Shown here one piece after another: positions 48,237 to 56,053 of a DNA stretch of 64,000 bases (position 1 is the first letter of the stretch; every line of letters begins with the position of its first letter). Under the pieces are notes generated by a model. It saw only the letters and a program-made list of their open reading frames with translations. It had not been told where the DNA came from and did no database searches. Source of the stretch: Bordetella sp. 02P26C-1 (GTDB lineage: Bacteria > Pseudomonadota > Gammaproteobacteria > Burkholderiales > Burkholderiaceae_B). A program made the translations under genes and the position numbers. The stretch lies in contig NZ_WSJB01000005.1 of assembly GCF_009763255.1 (NCBI RefSeq), positions 62,001 to 126,000 on the forward strand. Reading direction: 5' to 3'.

Positions 48237-49115
48237 ATGGCAGATACTCCCGAGTATACCCCCCCAAAAGTATGGACCTGGACCCAGCCTAGCGGCGGAC
48301 ACTTCGCCAGCATCAACCGCCCCATCGCGGGCCCCACGCATGAAAAAGAACTCCCGGTCGGACGTCACCCGCTGCAGCTCTACTCACTAGGCACCCCTAA
48401 TGGCATCAAGATCACCATCATGCTCGAAGAGCTGTTGGCATTAGGGCATAAGGGCGCCGAGTACGACGCCTGGCTGATCAACATTCGCGATGGCGACCAG
48501 TTCGGCAGCGGCTTTGTCGACGTGAACCCGAACTCCAAGATCCCAGCTCTGATGGATCGCAGCGGCGACAAGCCCATCCGCGTGTTCGAATCGGGTTCGA
48601 TCCTGCTGTATCTGGCCGAGAAATTCGACGCGTTCCTGCCCAAGGATCTGGCGCAACGGACGGAAACCCTGAACTGGCTCTTCTGGCAAATGGGCAGCGC
48701 GCCCTATCTGGGCGGCGGCTTTGGCCATTTCTACGCCTACGCGCCGGTGAAAATCGAATACGCCATCGATCGCTTCGCCATGGAAGCCAAGCGCCAGCTC
48801 GACGTGCTCGACCGCCGACTAGGCGAAACCCCTTATCTGGCCGGCGACGAATACACCATTGCCGACATCGCGGTGTTCCCCTGGTACGGTGGGCTCGTCA
48901 TGGGATGGCAGTATGGTGCCGCGGAATTCCTGAGCGTGCACGAATACAAGAACGTTCAACGCTGGGCCGAGAAGATCTATGCCCGCCCCGCCGTCAAGCG
49001 TGGCCGTATGGTCAATCGCTTGAGCGGCGAGCCGCATGAGCAATTGCGCGAACGCCACGACGCCAGCGATTTTGACACCAAGACGCAGGACAAACTCGAT
49101 GCCAATCAAGGCTAA
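48237..49115 (+). CDS. yghU: Glutathione S-transferase, YghU-like (Nu class)
   Basis: 292 residues. A long N-terminal arm (~1-45) is typical of YghU. The thioredoxin domain has QLYSLGTPNGIKITIMLEE and the glutathione-contact FESGSILLYLAEK, and the helical domain has YLAGDEYTIADIAVFPWYGG. Nu-class enzymes bind two glutathiones and have disulfide-reductase activity. Monocistronic by position; the UUCG hairpin precedes it. Confidence 0.9.
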   Translation: MADTPEYTPPKVWTWTQPSGGHFASINRPIAGPTHEKELPVGRHPLQLYSLGTPNGIKITIMLEELLALGHKGAEYDAWLINIRDGDQFGSGFVDVNPNSKIPALMDRSGDKPIRVFESGSILLYLAEKFDAFLPKDLAQRTETLNWLFWQMGSAPYLGGGFGHFYAYAPVKIEYAIDRFAMEAKRQLDVLDRRLGETPYLAGDEYTIADIAVFPWYGGLVMGWQYGAAEFLSVHEYKNVQRWAEKIYARPAVKRGRMVNRLSGEPHEQLRERHDASDFDTKTQDKLDANQG

Positions 49116-49212
49116 CGGGATGTTTTACGCAGCCTGATAACGAGAATGATCCTAGAACTGCACCGCATAGGCCTGTACAAAAATCTGCCTAGGCGGTGCC
49201 GTTCGTCGCGCC

Positions 49213-50208
49213 TCAGCGCGACTGAAAGATAAAGCTATCGCTGTACAAATGCGCTGCCTCGGCGCCCGCGCCCACGAACCGCGTCTTCGCATCCTGAATC
49301 ATAAGCGGCGATCCGCAAAGATAGATTGAATGCTCGGATAGGTCAGGCAGGTCTTGCAACACGGCGTCCTGCACATAGCCTTTGCGACCTTGCCATTGCC
49401 CCGACGGGCGCGACAGCACAGGAACAAATTCGAACTCATAGAGGCGATCTCGCCAGCTTTCGATTTGCTCTGCCAGATAAAGATCCAACTCGTTGCGCAT
49501 GCCCCAATACAAACTCACCGGCGGGCAATCATCGTCGTCGAGCAGCGATTCAAGAATCGCCTTGATGGGTGCAATACCCGTGCCGGTCGCGGCAAACACC
49601 ATCGGCCGATAATCCTGTGCCCGATAGTAAAACGCGCCATGCGGCATCTCCACACTGAGCCGATGCCCCGGCTGCATCTGGCTCAATAGCCTGTCGGTAA
49701 AGTAGCCGCCCGCGATACGCCGAATCTGCAAATCCACTCGTCCTGCATCGGGCGGATTCGCCATGGAAAAACTACGGTGAGACGCATCATCAAGATGAAT
49801 ATTGAGATACTGTCCGGGGCGGTAAACAATACCGTGCTCATCCGGCAACCGCAGCTGCAGATGATAGACATCATGGCTTAACAGTCGCACATCGGCCACT
49901 TCCGCTTCCAGCAGCGTCGGGTCGGAGCATCCAGTCGAACGCTCCACGCTGATCACGAGATCAGACATCGCACGGGCCTGGCACGCCAGCCCCACGCCCT
50001 GCGCGTGTTCCTCTTCCGTCAAGGCCAGCGGCAGCTCTTCATAATCGACCCTGCCTTCGAGGACTTGAATGCGGCAGGTACCGCAACCTCCAAACGTGCA
50101 CTCGTGCGGCAACTCCACGCCCTGACGGCTCGCTGCTTCCAACAACGTCTCTCCGTCGCCGACCTCGAATTGCTGCTGGCTTTGCAGCCACAAGACGCGA
50201 TGTGCCAT
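49213..50208 (-). CDS. [2Fe-2S] ferredoxin-fused FAD/NAD(P)H reductase
   Basis: 331 residues. N-terminal plant-type ferredoxin domain with C37-x4-C42-x2-C45 and C76, then the FAD domain (HRSFSMANPP) and an NAD(P)-binding domain (ATGTGIAPIKAIL, YLCGSP). The layout equals BenC/CDP-6-deoxyglucoseen-reductase-type oxygenase reductases. Last gene of the leftward HDO operon, 27 bases after the GlcG-like gene. Inference: it supplies electrons to the HDO oxidase, directly or via the two ferredoxins in the divergent operon. Confidence 0.9.
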   Translation of the reverse strand: MAHRVLWLQSQQQFEVGDGETLLEAASRQGVELPHECTFGGCGTCRIQVLEGRVDYEELPLALTEEEHAQGVGLACQARAMSDLVISVERSTGCSDPTLLEAEVADVRLLSHDVYHLQLRLPDEHGIVYRPGQYLNIHLDDASHRSFSMANPPDAGRVDLQIRRIAGGYFTDRLLSQMQPGHRLSVEMPHGAFYYRAQDYRPMVFAATGTGIAPIKAILESLLDDDDCPPVSLYWGMRNELDLYLAEQIESWRDRLYEFEFVPVLSRPSGQWQGRKGYVQDAVLQDLPDLSEHSIYLCGSPLMIQDAKTRFVGAGAEAAHLYSDSFIFQSR

Positions 50209-50235
50209 GTGCGCTCTCCTGTCTGCCTGCGGCGA

Positions 50236-50712
50236 TTACTTCTTGATGTCCGCCTGCACGACGACTTCGGCCGTGCCTTGCAGATGCTCGCGCAGGGCCT
50301 CCAGCGCTGCCACGCCGCAGGCCGTGTCCTGTTCGCCGTTGCCACCCGACAGACCCACGCCGCCAATCACTTCACCGTTGACCACAATAGGATAACCACC
50401 CACGAATACCGCGAATTTGCCATCGAAACTCCATTGAATGCCAAAGGCTTCGTTGCCCGGCAAGGCCGGACCGTTAGGCGGCGTATTGAACAAGTGCGTC
50501 GAACGCTTGTGGCCCGCAGCGGTGAATGCCTTGTTCCAAGCGATTTGCGGCCCCGTCACGCGCGCGCCGTCCATGCGCTCCATCACGAGGGGAAAACCAC
50601 CTTCGTCGGTAATGCAAACGGTTTCGGGCACACCGATCTCCTGCGCTTTTTTCAACGCAGCGGCAGCCATGATGCGAGCCTCGCTCAGTTCCAGTTTCAA
50701 TGCGTTCTTCAT
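50236..50712 (-). CDS. GlcG/HbpS-family protein
   Basis: 158 residues. DUF336 fold with LSEARIMAAAALKKAQEIGVPETVCITDEGG, and the glycine-rich VVNGEVIGGVGLSGGNGEQD loop. Family members include heme-binding HbpS and GlcG of glycolate loci; the biochemical role is mostly unclear. Here it lies between the aldehyde dehydrogenase and the ferredoxin reductase, so a cofactor, metal or flavin-handling role for the oxidase is an inference only. Confidence 0.82.
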   Translation of the reverse strand: MKNALKLELSEARIMAAAALKKAQEIGVPETVCITDEGGFPLVMERMDGARVTGPQIAWNKAFTAAGHKRSTHLFNTPPNGPALPGNEAFGIQWSFDGKFAVFVGGYPIVVNGEVIGGVGLSGGNGEQDTACGVAALEALREHLQGTAEVVVQADIKK

Positions 50713-50750
50713 GGATCGATCCGTTTCGAATAAGAGTGATGACCGACGGC

Positions 50751-52208
50751 TCAGATGCCGCGATAGATGGTTTTGATCTGCGTAAAGAAATCCAGGCCGG
50801 CACGTCCCGATTCCCGGAAGGTCGACGTGCTGGAATGTTTAAGACCACCGAACGGCGCGTTCACAAGATTGCCTGTCGTCGTGCGATTGATCTTCACCGT
50901 GCCCGCCTCGATGTCATTAGCGAACTGGTGCATATAACGCGGGTTCTGCGTCGCGATTGCGGCCGACAGCCCATACTCGGTGTCGTTCGCCTTGGCCATG
51001 GCATCGGTGAAATCGCGTGCCTCGATAATGGCGAGCACCGGGCCGAATATTTCTTCGCGCGCGATGCGCATATCCTGCGTCACATCGGTAAAGACAGCAG
51101 GCGACACATAATAGCCACGGTCATAATCACCGCCCTTGAGCCGTTCGCCGCCGTATAAATGCTTGGCTTCACCGCGCCCGATGTCGATGTAACGCAGCAC
51201 CGTATCGAGTTGTTTGGCCGTGGCCAGTGGCCCCAGGTCCATGCCCGAGGTCATCCCCGGCCCGATCTTCAGCGTCTTGACCCGTTCGAGCAGTTTCTCG
51301 GTAAAAGCCTGCTTGACCTCGGCGATCACAATGATGCGGCTGGTCCCCGTGCAAGCTTGCCCGGTCAGCGAGAAGCCCCCTTTGATCGCCAGATCGACCG
51401 CGGCGTCCAGGTCCGCATCTTCCATCACGATCAGCGGATTCTTGCCGCCCAATTCCATCTGCAGCCGCGTCGTCAGATGCACGCTGCGCTGAATATGTTC
51501 GCCAGCCTGGGTCGACCCGGTAAACGAAATCGCGCGCACGGCTTCCGACGTGGTGATGACCGGCCCCACATCGCCAGCCCGCCCCGTCACGCAATTGATG
51601 ACACCCGCAGGAATGCCGGCATGCACCAGCGCCTCGACCAGGTGCAGGCCGCTTAACGGCGCATCCGACGAAGGCTTGAAGACCACCGTGTTGCCCGTGA
51701 TCAACGCCGGCGCGATCTTGCGCGCGGGAATGGAAGCCGGAAAGTTCCAAGGGGATATGACCGTCACAACACCCAGCGGCTCGCGATGGCTGTACACATA
51801 TTGCGAAGGGTCATCTTGCGGATACGTTTCTCCGCCAAACGTCTGCCCCTCGACCGCATAGAACCGCAGCGTTTGCGCGCTGCGCATCACTTCATCGCGC
51901 GCTTGATTCAACGCCTTGCCTTCTTCGAGGGTCAGATCTTCCGCAAAGCGCGCGGCATGCGCTTCCAAGTACGCAGCGGCATCGTTCAATATCTTCGCGC
52001 GCTTACCAATCGGCGTCGCGCGCCAGCTTGCAAACGCCCGCGCCGCAGCGGATACGGCGAGTTCCGCATCTGCTGCGCCCGACGCTTGAAACCGCCCGAC
52101 CACCATATCGGTGTCTGCGGGGTTGATATTGTCGAACGTCCGGCCGGACTGGCAAGGCTGCCACTGGCCGTCAATGTAGTTGTCGTAATGCTTGATGGAA
52201 TCAGTCAT
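50751..52208 (-). CDS. Aldehyde dehydrogenase
   Basis: 485 residues from ATG 52208 (MTDSIKHYDNYIDGQW); an open upstream extension to 52253 is unlikely. NAD(P)-dependent ALDH with oxyanion N155 (SPWNF), general base E252 (MELGGKNP) and nucleophile C286 (TGQACTG). The sequence resembles ketoglutarate-semialdehyde-type dehydrogenases, though the substrate is unknown. Second gene of the HDO operon, so it likely oxidises the aldehyde released by the oxidase. Confidence 0.9.
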   Translation of the reverse strand: MTDSIKHYDNYIDGQWQPCQSGRTFDNINPADTDMVVGRFQASGAADAELAVSAAARAFASWRATPIGKRAKILNDAAAYLEAHAARFAEDLTLEEGKALNQARDEVMRSAQTLRFYAVEGQTFGGETYPQDDPSQYVYSHREPLGVVTVISPWNFPASIPARKIAPALITGNTVVFKPSSDAPLSGLHLVEALVHAGIPAGVINCVTGRAGDVGPVITTSEAVRAISFTGSTQAGEHIQRSVHLTTRLQMELGGKNPLIVMEDADLDAAVDLAIKGGFSLTGQACTGTSRIIVIAEVKQAFTEKLLERVKTLKIGPGMTSGMDLGPLATAKQLDTVLRYIDIGRGEAKHLYGGERLKGGDYDRGYYVSPAVFTDVTQDMRIAREEIFGPVLAIIEARDFTDAMAKANDTEYGLSAAIATQNPRYMHQFANDIEAGTVKINRTTTGNLVNAPFGGLKHSSTSTFRESGRAGLDFFTQIKTIYRGI

Positions 52209-52302
52209 GCCGCTGCTCGGAGAAAGAAGGATGGGGAGTCGCGTCCCGCGCAAATGACCGTCGGGACGCTCTCAGCGAAGCGCCTGCTGGCGCCTCAATC
52301 GC

Positions 52303-53031
52303 TCAAGCCACTGCGAGCTCTTCGCGCGAAACGTCGTTGGCCACGTAGTCGTAGTACAGCGCCGTCGTATAGAGCAGACGCATCTGCGCGCCGATCTCGC
52401 AGATGCGCAGACATTTCTGTTGCAGCTCCGGTGTGTTGGCGTGCTCCAGTACGATCTGGTAGCCGCGTTCACCGTGGATTTCGTCGGACACGATGTGCAG
52501 ATCGAAGAACTCGATTTCTTCGTCGGTAAAGCCGTACTTTTCGCGCAACGTGGGCGTTTGCTTGCGATAGATGGCGGGCACCTGCGATTCCAGGCCAACC
52601 ACCAGACCCGCGACGGCTACCACCGGGTCTTCGCGCATGGCAACGGTGTAGCACCAGGCTTGCAGACCGCGCGTGGTCGGCGACATATTGTCCGGATTCA
52701 CCACACGCTCGCGCGTCGTGCCACATGCCTCGGCGAAACGGATCAGCAGATCGGTATGGCGATCGCCGCCGATTTCTTCCTCATACATATTGGCCAGCAG
52801 GAAGTCCTTGGCCTCGGTCATATGGTCGGGCGTACGTGCATACAGGTAGCCCAGATAGTCGGCGAAGGGGCCGACATAGTGATAGTGGTTCTCTGCCCAG
52901 CGGGCCAGATGCGCACGGGTCAACTTGCCTTCGGCCCAAGCGATGCTAAAGGGAGCCTTGTTCGCGCTTTTGCCCGTAATGGCGTTTTCCAGAGCGGTGC
53001 GGAATTCGTCGCGGTTCAACAGTTGAGTCAT
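52303..53031 (-). CDS. Heme-oxygenase-like diiron oxidase (HDO), TenA/PqqC fold
   Basis: 242 residues, all-helical TenA/PqqC-like protein. The six-ligand diiron set of the HDO superfamily can be read: E85-x6-H92 (YEEEIGGDRH), E148 (VVGLESQ), and H179-x3-D183-x2-H186 (LHIVSDEIH). Spacing is close to chlamydial CADD as I recall it (E81, H88, E142, H174, D178, H181), and K157 falls at the position of CADD K152. Known relatives (CADD, UndA, BesC, SznF) activate O2 to oxidise amino acids, fatty acids or arginine derivatives. GAGGT lies 8 bases before the ATG. First gene of the leftward operon; a GTATAC box lies ~70 bp upstream. Confidence 0.8.
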   Translation of the reverse strand: MTQLLNRDEFRTALENAITGKSANKAPFSIAWAEGKLTRAHLARWAENHYHYVGPFADYLGYLYARTPDHMTEAKDFLLANMYEEEIGGDRHTDLLIRFAEACGTTRERVVNPDNMSPTTRGLQAWCYTVAMREDPVVAVAGLVVGLESQVPAIYRKQTPTLREKYGFTDEEIEFFDLHIVSDEIHGERGYQIVLEHANTPELQQKCLRICEIGAQMRLLYTTALYYDYVANDVSREELAVA

Positions 53032-53097
53032 GACTATTACCTCGGTTGTGGGTAGGACGCCGCAAGTTCAGAATGCCGATGAATGCGACGATGTGAA

Positions 53098-53111
53098 TAC
53101 TGTATACCAAA
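53098..53111 (-). promoter_or_regulatory. Candidate GntR operator, HDO operon side
   Basis: Read on the minus strand it is TTGGTATACAGTATTC. The 11 bases GTATACAGTAT recur exactly at 53241-53251 on the plus strand, so the two divergent operons carry matching, oppositely oriented boxes. Confidence 0.55.
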
Positions 53112-53237
53112 TAGACTGCCAGTCAACGCTTTGGGTTTAGGGGAAAACCCCACTTCTAGCAAAATCCCCTATAAATCAAGGCGGCGTCAGGCCTGTACAT
53201 TCTGGGCCGCGTGGACCGCTTGGCGATCTCGTTAGAT

Positions 53238-53254
53238 TTAGTATACAGTATCCA
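53238..53254 (+). promoter_or_regulatory. Candidate GntR operator, ferredoxin operon side
   Basis: TTAGTATACAGTATCCA, ending 34 bases before the first ferredoxin gene. It shares GTATACAGTAT with the box at 53098-53111. Between them is AT-rich DNA with a GGGTTT/AAACCC hairpin (53133-53150). Confidence 0.55.
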
Positions 53255-53287
53255 AACGTTCACGCTTTATCGGCTGGGAGTCACCAC

Positions 53288-53587
53288 ATGCCACGAGTCA
53301 TCTTTCACAAAAACGGCCAGACGTTCGAAGACGAAATCAAGACGGGATCGAACCTGGTCGTCCGGGCGGGAATCAAACAATTCCCCTACCCGCATCTGAG
53401 CTATGAATGCGGCATGGGCAAGTGCGCCCGTTGCGCATGCGAAGTGCTTGCCGGCGCCGAACACTTGCCGCCGCCAAACTGGAAAGAGAAGAAACAGCTT
53501 GGCGACCGCCTGGAGCAAGGCTATCGCCTGGCCTGCCAACTGTGGCTCGAGCATGACATCGAGCTGCGTCAAGAACCGACAGCCTGA
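53288..53587 (+). CDS. [2Fe-2S] ferredoxin 1
   Basis: 99 residues. Plant-type cluster motif C41-GMGK-C46-AR-C49 with C83 as fourth ligand, plus an extra C51. The GGGAG ribosome site is 7 bases upstream of ATG 53288. First gene of the rightward operon facing the HDO operon. Probably an electron carrier between the reductase at 49213 and the diiron oxidase. Confidence 0.9.
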   Translation: MPRVIFHKNGQTFEDEIKTGSNLVVRAGIKQFPYPHLSYECGMGKCARCACEVLAGAEHLPPPNWKEKKQLGDRLEQGYRLACQLWLEHDIELRQEPTA

Positions 53588-53609
53588 ACCAACGGCGGGA
53601 GCATTCCCC

Positions 53610-53930
53610 ATGTACGTCATTCTGACTTCTAAGCCCGGACAGTATCGAACCGAAGCCGGCAACGACATCACCGTACTCGAAGCATGGAACTACTACTTGT
53701 GCGGTCGTTTGCGCGCCTGCTTCCAAATCGGCGAGCTGCATAAGGAGACGCGCGTACGCGTCATCGAGGAAGACGAAAGCGGCGTGATTAACGTCGTGCC
53801 TTCGAAATTCCTCGAGCGCTTCGACAGCTATGAGGCCGCGCGACGCGAGCTGGATCAGCTCTGCTCTTACGGCGGACTCGACGCACGCCTTGAACCCGCT
53901 AGCGCTACCAGCCACATTAAACAGGCCTGA
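53610..53930 (+). CDS. Conserved-looking 106-residue protein between two ferredoxins, function unknown
   Basis: Starts at ATG 53610 (MYVILTSKPGQYRTEAG); a longer frame to 53403 runs inside ferredoxin 1 and is rejected. It has a beta-rich N-terminal half, then IGELHKETRVRVIEEDE and the motif VPSKFLERFDSYEAARRELDQL. Two cysteines (C31, C37 in YLCGRLRACF) are too few for an iron-sulfur cluster. I do not recognise the family. Its place, 22 bases after ferredoxin 1 and 3 bases before ferredoxin 2, suggests an effector or docking subunit of the same electron chain. Confidence 0.75.
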   Translation: MYVILTSKPGQYRTEAGNDITVLEAWNYYLCGRLRACFQIGELHKETRVRVIEEDESGVINVVPSKFLERFDSYEAARRELDQLCSYGGLDARLEPASATSHIKQA

Positions 53931-53933
53931 CTC

Positions 53934-54212
53934 ATGATCCGCATCACATTCGCCACCAACGACGGCAAGACCGCCGAGTTCCCCGAAAAAACCAACCTGC
54001 TCCGTGCTTCGTTGCGCGCTCAGGGCGGCATCCCCTTCAAATGCGGCGGGGGTCTGTGCGGTACCTGCAAATGCACCATCGACAGTGGCCGCGAAAACGT
54101 CGATGACGTTAAACCCAAAGAACGCAAGCATCTCACCGAAGAACAACTGGCTCAGGGTCGACGCCTGGCCTGCCAGACCTTTGTTCACGGCGATATCTCT
54201 GTCTCCTGGTAG
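53934..54212 (+). CDS. [2Fe-2S] ferredoxin 2
   Basis: 92 residues. Cluster ligands C37-GGGL-C42-GT-C45 and C80, with an extra C47. It is clearly related to, but distinct from, ferredoxin 1 (different loop, GGGLCGTCKC). Both carry the same CxC addition after the third ligand, so they may be an old duplication with the unknown 106-residue gene between them. Confidence 0.9.
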   Translation: MIRITFATNDGKTAEFPEKTNLLRASLRAQGGIPFKCGGGLCGTCKCTIDSGRENVDDVKPKERKHLTEEQLAQGRRLACQTFVHGDISVSW

Positions 54213-54220
54213 CGCGCGAC

Positions 54221-54982
54221 GTGGCTGTCATGCAAAGCGTGTCGCAGCTGACGCACGAGCTCAGTTGGAACGTCTACCTGGGCATGGGGTTCATGGTGGC
54301 TGCCGGCGCCTGGCTGCAAGGCATCGGCGGCTTGGGTTACGCGATGTTTTGCGCGCCCATCGCGGCGCTGCTTTTTCCGCAGTTGGTGCCCGGCCCCTTG
54401 CTGGCCGTGGGCGCGCCACTGGCCTTGTTAGCCTATTTACGCGAACGTCCTGCGATGGACTGGCGCATAGCTGGCGCGACGCTGGCCGGGCGCGTCGCGG
54501 GCACCGTGCTCGCGGCGGGTTGCCTGGCCTATTTCAGTACGCGCACCATGTCGCTTATGTTCGCGCTCATGATCCTGACTGGCGTGGCGTTGAGTCTCAT
54601 CGGCTGGCGTGCTCGCCCCAGCATGTCGAATCTCGCCGTCGCGGGGGTGGCATCGGGCTTGATGGGAACCATCACCAGCGCGGGCGGCCCGCCCTATGCG
54701 GTTGCCATGCAAAGCCTGCGTCCCGCCACGATACGCGCGACCTTGGGCATCGTTTTTTTCATCGGCACCATTGTCTCGCTGGGTGCATTGAGCTGGGCGG
54801 GACGCATGTCGTCCTCGCAATGGTGGATCAGTCTGGCGTTATTGCCCTGGATGGGCGCCGGCTTCTGGTTATCGACGCCAATGGCCAAACGTTTTTCCCA
54901 ACAAAAAATACGCCGATATTTGCTGGCCATCGCGTCACTCGGTGCCGCCGGCGTTCTGATTCAAGTGCTGCTAAACGACTGA
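54221..54982 (+). CDS. TauE/SafE-family membrane permease
   Basis: 253 residues (GTG 54221; ATG 54230 is an alternative), about 7-8 membrane segments. TSUP family markers are GIGGLGYAMFCAPI in the first half and GLMGTITSAGGPPYAV in the second, the usual internal repeat. Members export or import sulfite, sulfonates or other small organic anions. In this operon it may export an end-product or import the substrate. Confidence 0.85.
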   Translation: MAVMQSVSQLTHELSWNVYLGMGFMVAAGAWLQGIGGLGYAMFCAPIAALLFPQLVPGPLLAVGAPLALLAYLRERPAMDWRIAGATLAGRVAGTVLAAGCLAYFSTRTMSLMFALMILTGVALSLIGWRARPSMSNLAVAGVASGLMGTITSAGGPPYAVAMQSLRPATIRATLGIVFFIGTIVSLGALSWAGRMSSSQWWISLALLPWMGAGFWLSTPMAKRFSQQKIRRYLLAIASLGAAGVLIQVLLND

Positions 54983-55009
54983 GCCGCACCTGACTACAAG
55001 GAACTAACA

Positions 55010-55933
55010 ATGCTACATATCACTGATGCGATGGTCGATGAACTCATCGACGCTGCCGCCGCACAGCAAGTCTTGCGCGAAGCCTTCGCCTGCTTTGGAC
55101 AAGGCGAAGCCGCCATGCAGACGCGCGAACGCACCGAGGCCGGTGGCGTAAAACTGTCGACCATGGGCGCCGTCATCCCCGGCCTGCGGGTCGCGGGTGC
55201 CAAGGTCTACACCACCATCAAGGGAAAGTTCGACTTCGTCATTCTGCTGTTCTCCACCGAAGACGGCCGTCCCTTGGCCACGCTGGAAGCCAACGCCATT
55301 ACCCGCCTGCGCACCGCCGCCAGCACGGTCGTGGCGGCCTCGTACCTGGCACGCCCGGACAGTCGGCGGCTGATGCTGTATGGCGCCGGCGTACAAGGCC
55401 AAGCGCATGCACGGCAGCTGGCGCGCGCCTACTCCTTGGAGCGCATCACGGTGTCGGATCCCTGGGCCAGCGATGCGCTGCTACAAGAACTGGAACGCGA
55501 CTGTGGCGTCGAGGTGCGTCGCAGCGCTGACCCGGCACCCATCGAGCACAGCGATATCGTGGTGACCGCGACGCGCTCACGCGAGGCGCTATTCGATGGG
55601 TCGCGTCTGGCACCCGGAACATTCGTCGCCGCCATTGGATCCAGCCTGCCCGACACGCGCGAACTCGACGACACCGCGCTTGCACGGGCGGCATTGATCG
55701 CGGTCGAATGGCTGCCCCAAAGCTTTCGTGAAGCGGGCGACTTGGTATTAGCCGATACGACTTTAGGCATCGATGGTCGGACAGTGGAGCTCGGCGCCTT
55801 GATCACTGGCGCACACCCGGGGCGGCAAGACGCCAGCGACATCACGCTATACAAAGCGGTGGGAGTCGGACTCGAAGATGTGGCGCTTGCAGGATTGGCC
55901 TATCAGCGGTTGCAAGGCGCAAAGGGCATTTAG
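55010..55933 (+). CDS. Ornithine cyclodeaminase/mu-crystallin family protein
   Basis: 307 residues. Rossmann domain with LMLYGAGVQGQAHARQLA (127-144) and the family substrate-side elements KVYTTIKGKFDF and RLRTAASTVVAASYLA. Family reactions are NAD-linked: ornithine to proline plus ammonia, or reduction of ketimines and imino acids. Last gene of the rightward operon. With an oxidase able to form imines and an aldehyde dehydrogenase opposite, an imine-reducing or amino-acid-handling role is plausible. Confidence 0.88.
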   Translation: MLHITDAMVDELIDAAAAQQVLREAFACFGQGEAAMQTRERTEAGGVKLSTMGAVIPGLRVAGAKVYTTIKGKFDFVILLFSTEDGRPLATLEANAITRLRTAASTVVAASYLARPDSRRLMLYGAGVQGQAHARQLARAYSLERITVSDPWASDALLQELERDCGVEVRRSADPAPIEHSDIVVTATRSREALFDGSRLAPGTFVAAIGSSLPDTRELDDTALARAALIAVEWLPQSFREAGDLVLADTTLGIDGRTVELGALITGAHPGRQDASDITLYKAVGVGLEDVALAGLAYQRLQGAKGI

Positions 55934-56005
55934 CGAGCCGGGCGGTGTCGCGCCGCTCCTGGCGTCATGGATCGCTGCGATGCGTAAACTGCAAGCGGTT
56001 ATCGA

Positions 56006-56028
56006 GATGGAGCCTCCAAGGCTCCATC
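56006..56028. terminator. Hairpin between convergent OCD-family and gntR genes
   Basis: GATGGAGCCT-CCA-AGGCTCCATC, ten perfect pairs around three bases. The right arm CAAGGCTCCATCTG (56017-56030) recurs at 56055-56068, where it overlaps the 3' end of the gntR gene. The hairpin may therefore have arisen by a short duplication. There is no T-run. Confidence 0.5.
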
Positions 56029-56053
56029 TGTATGAACTATCAGCTATGAGCCG

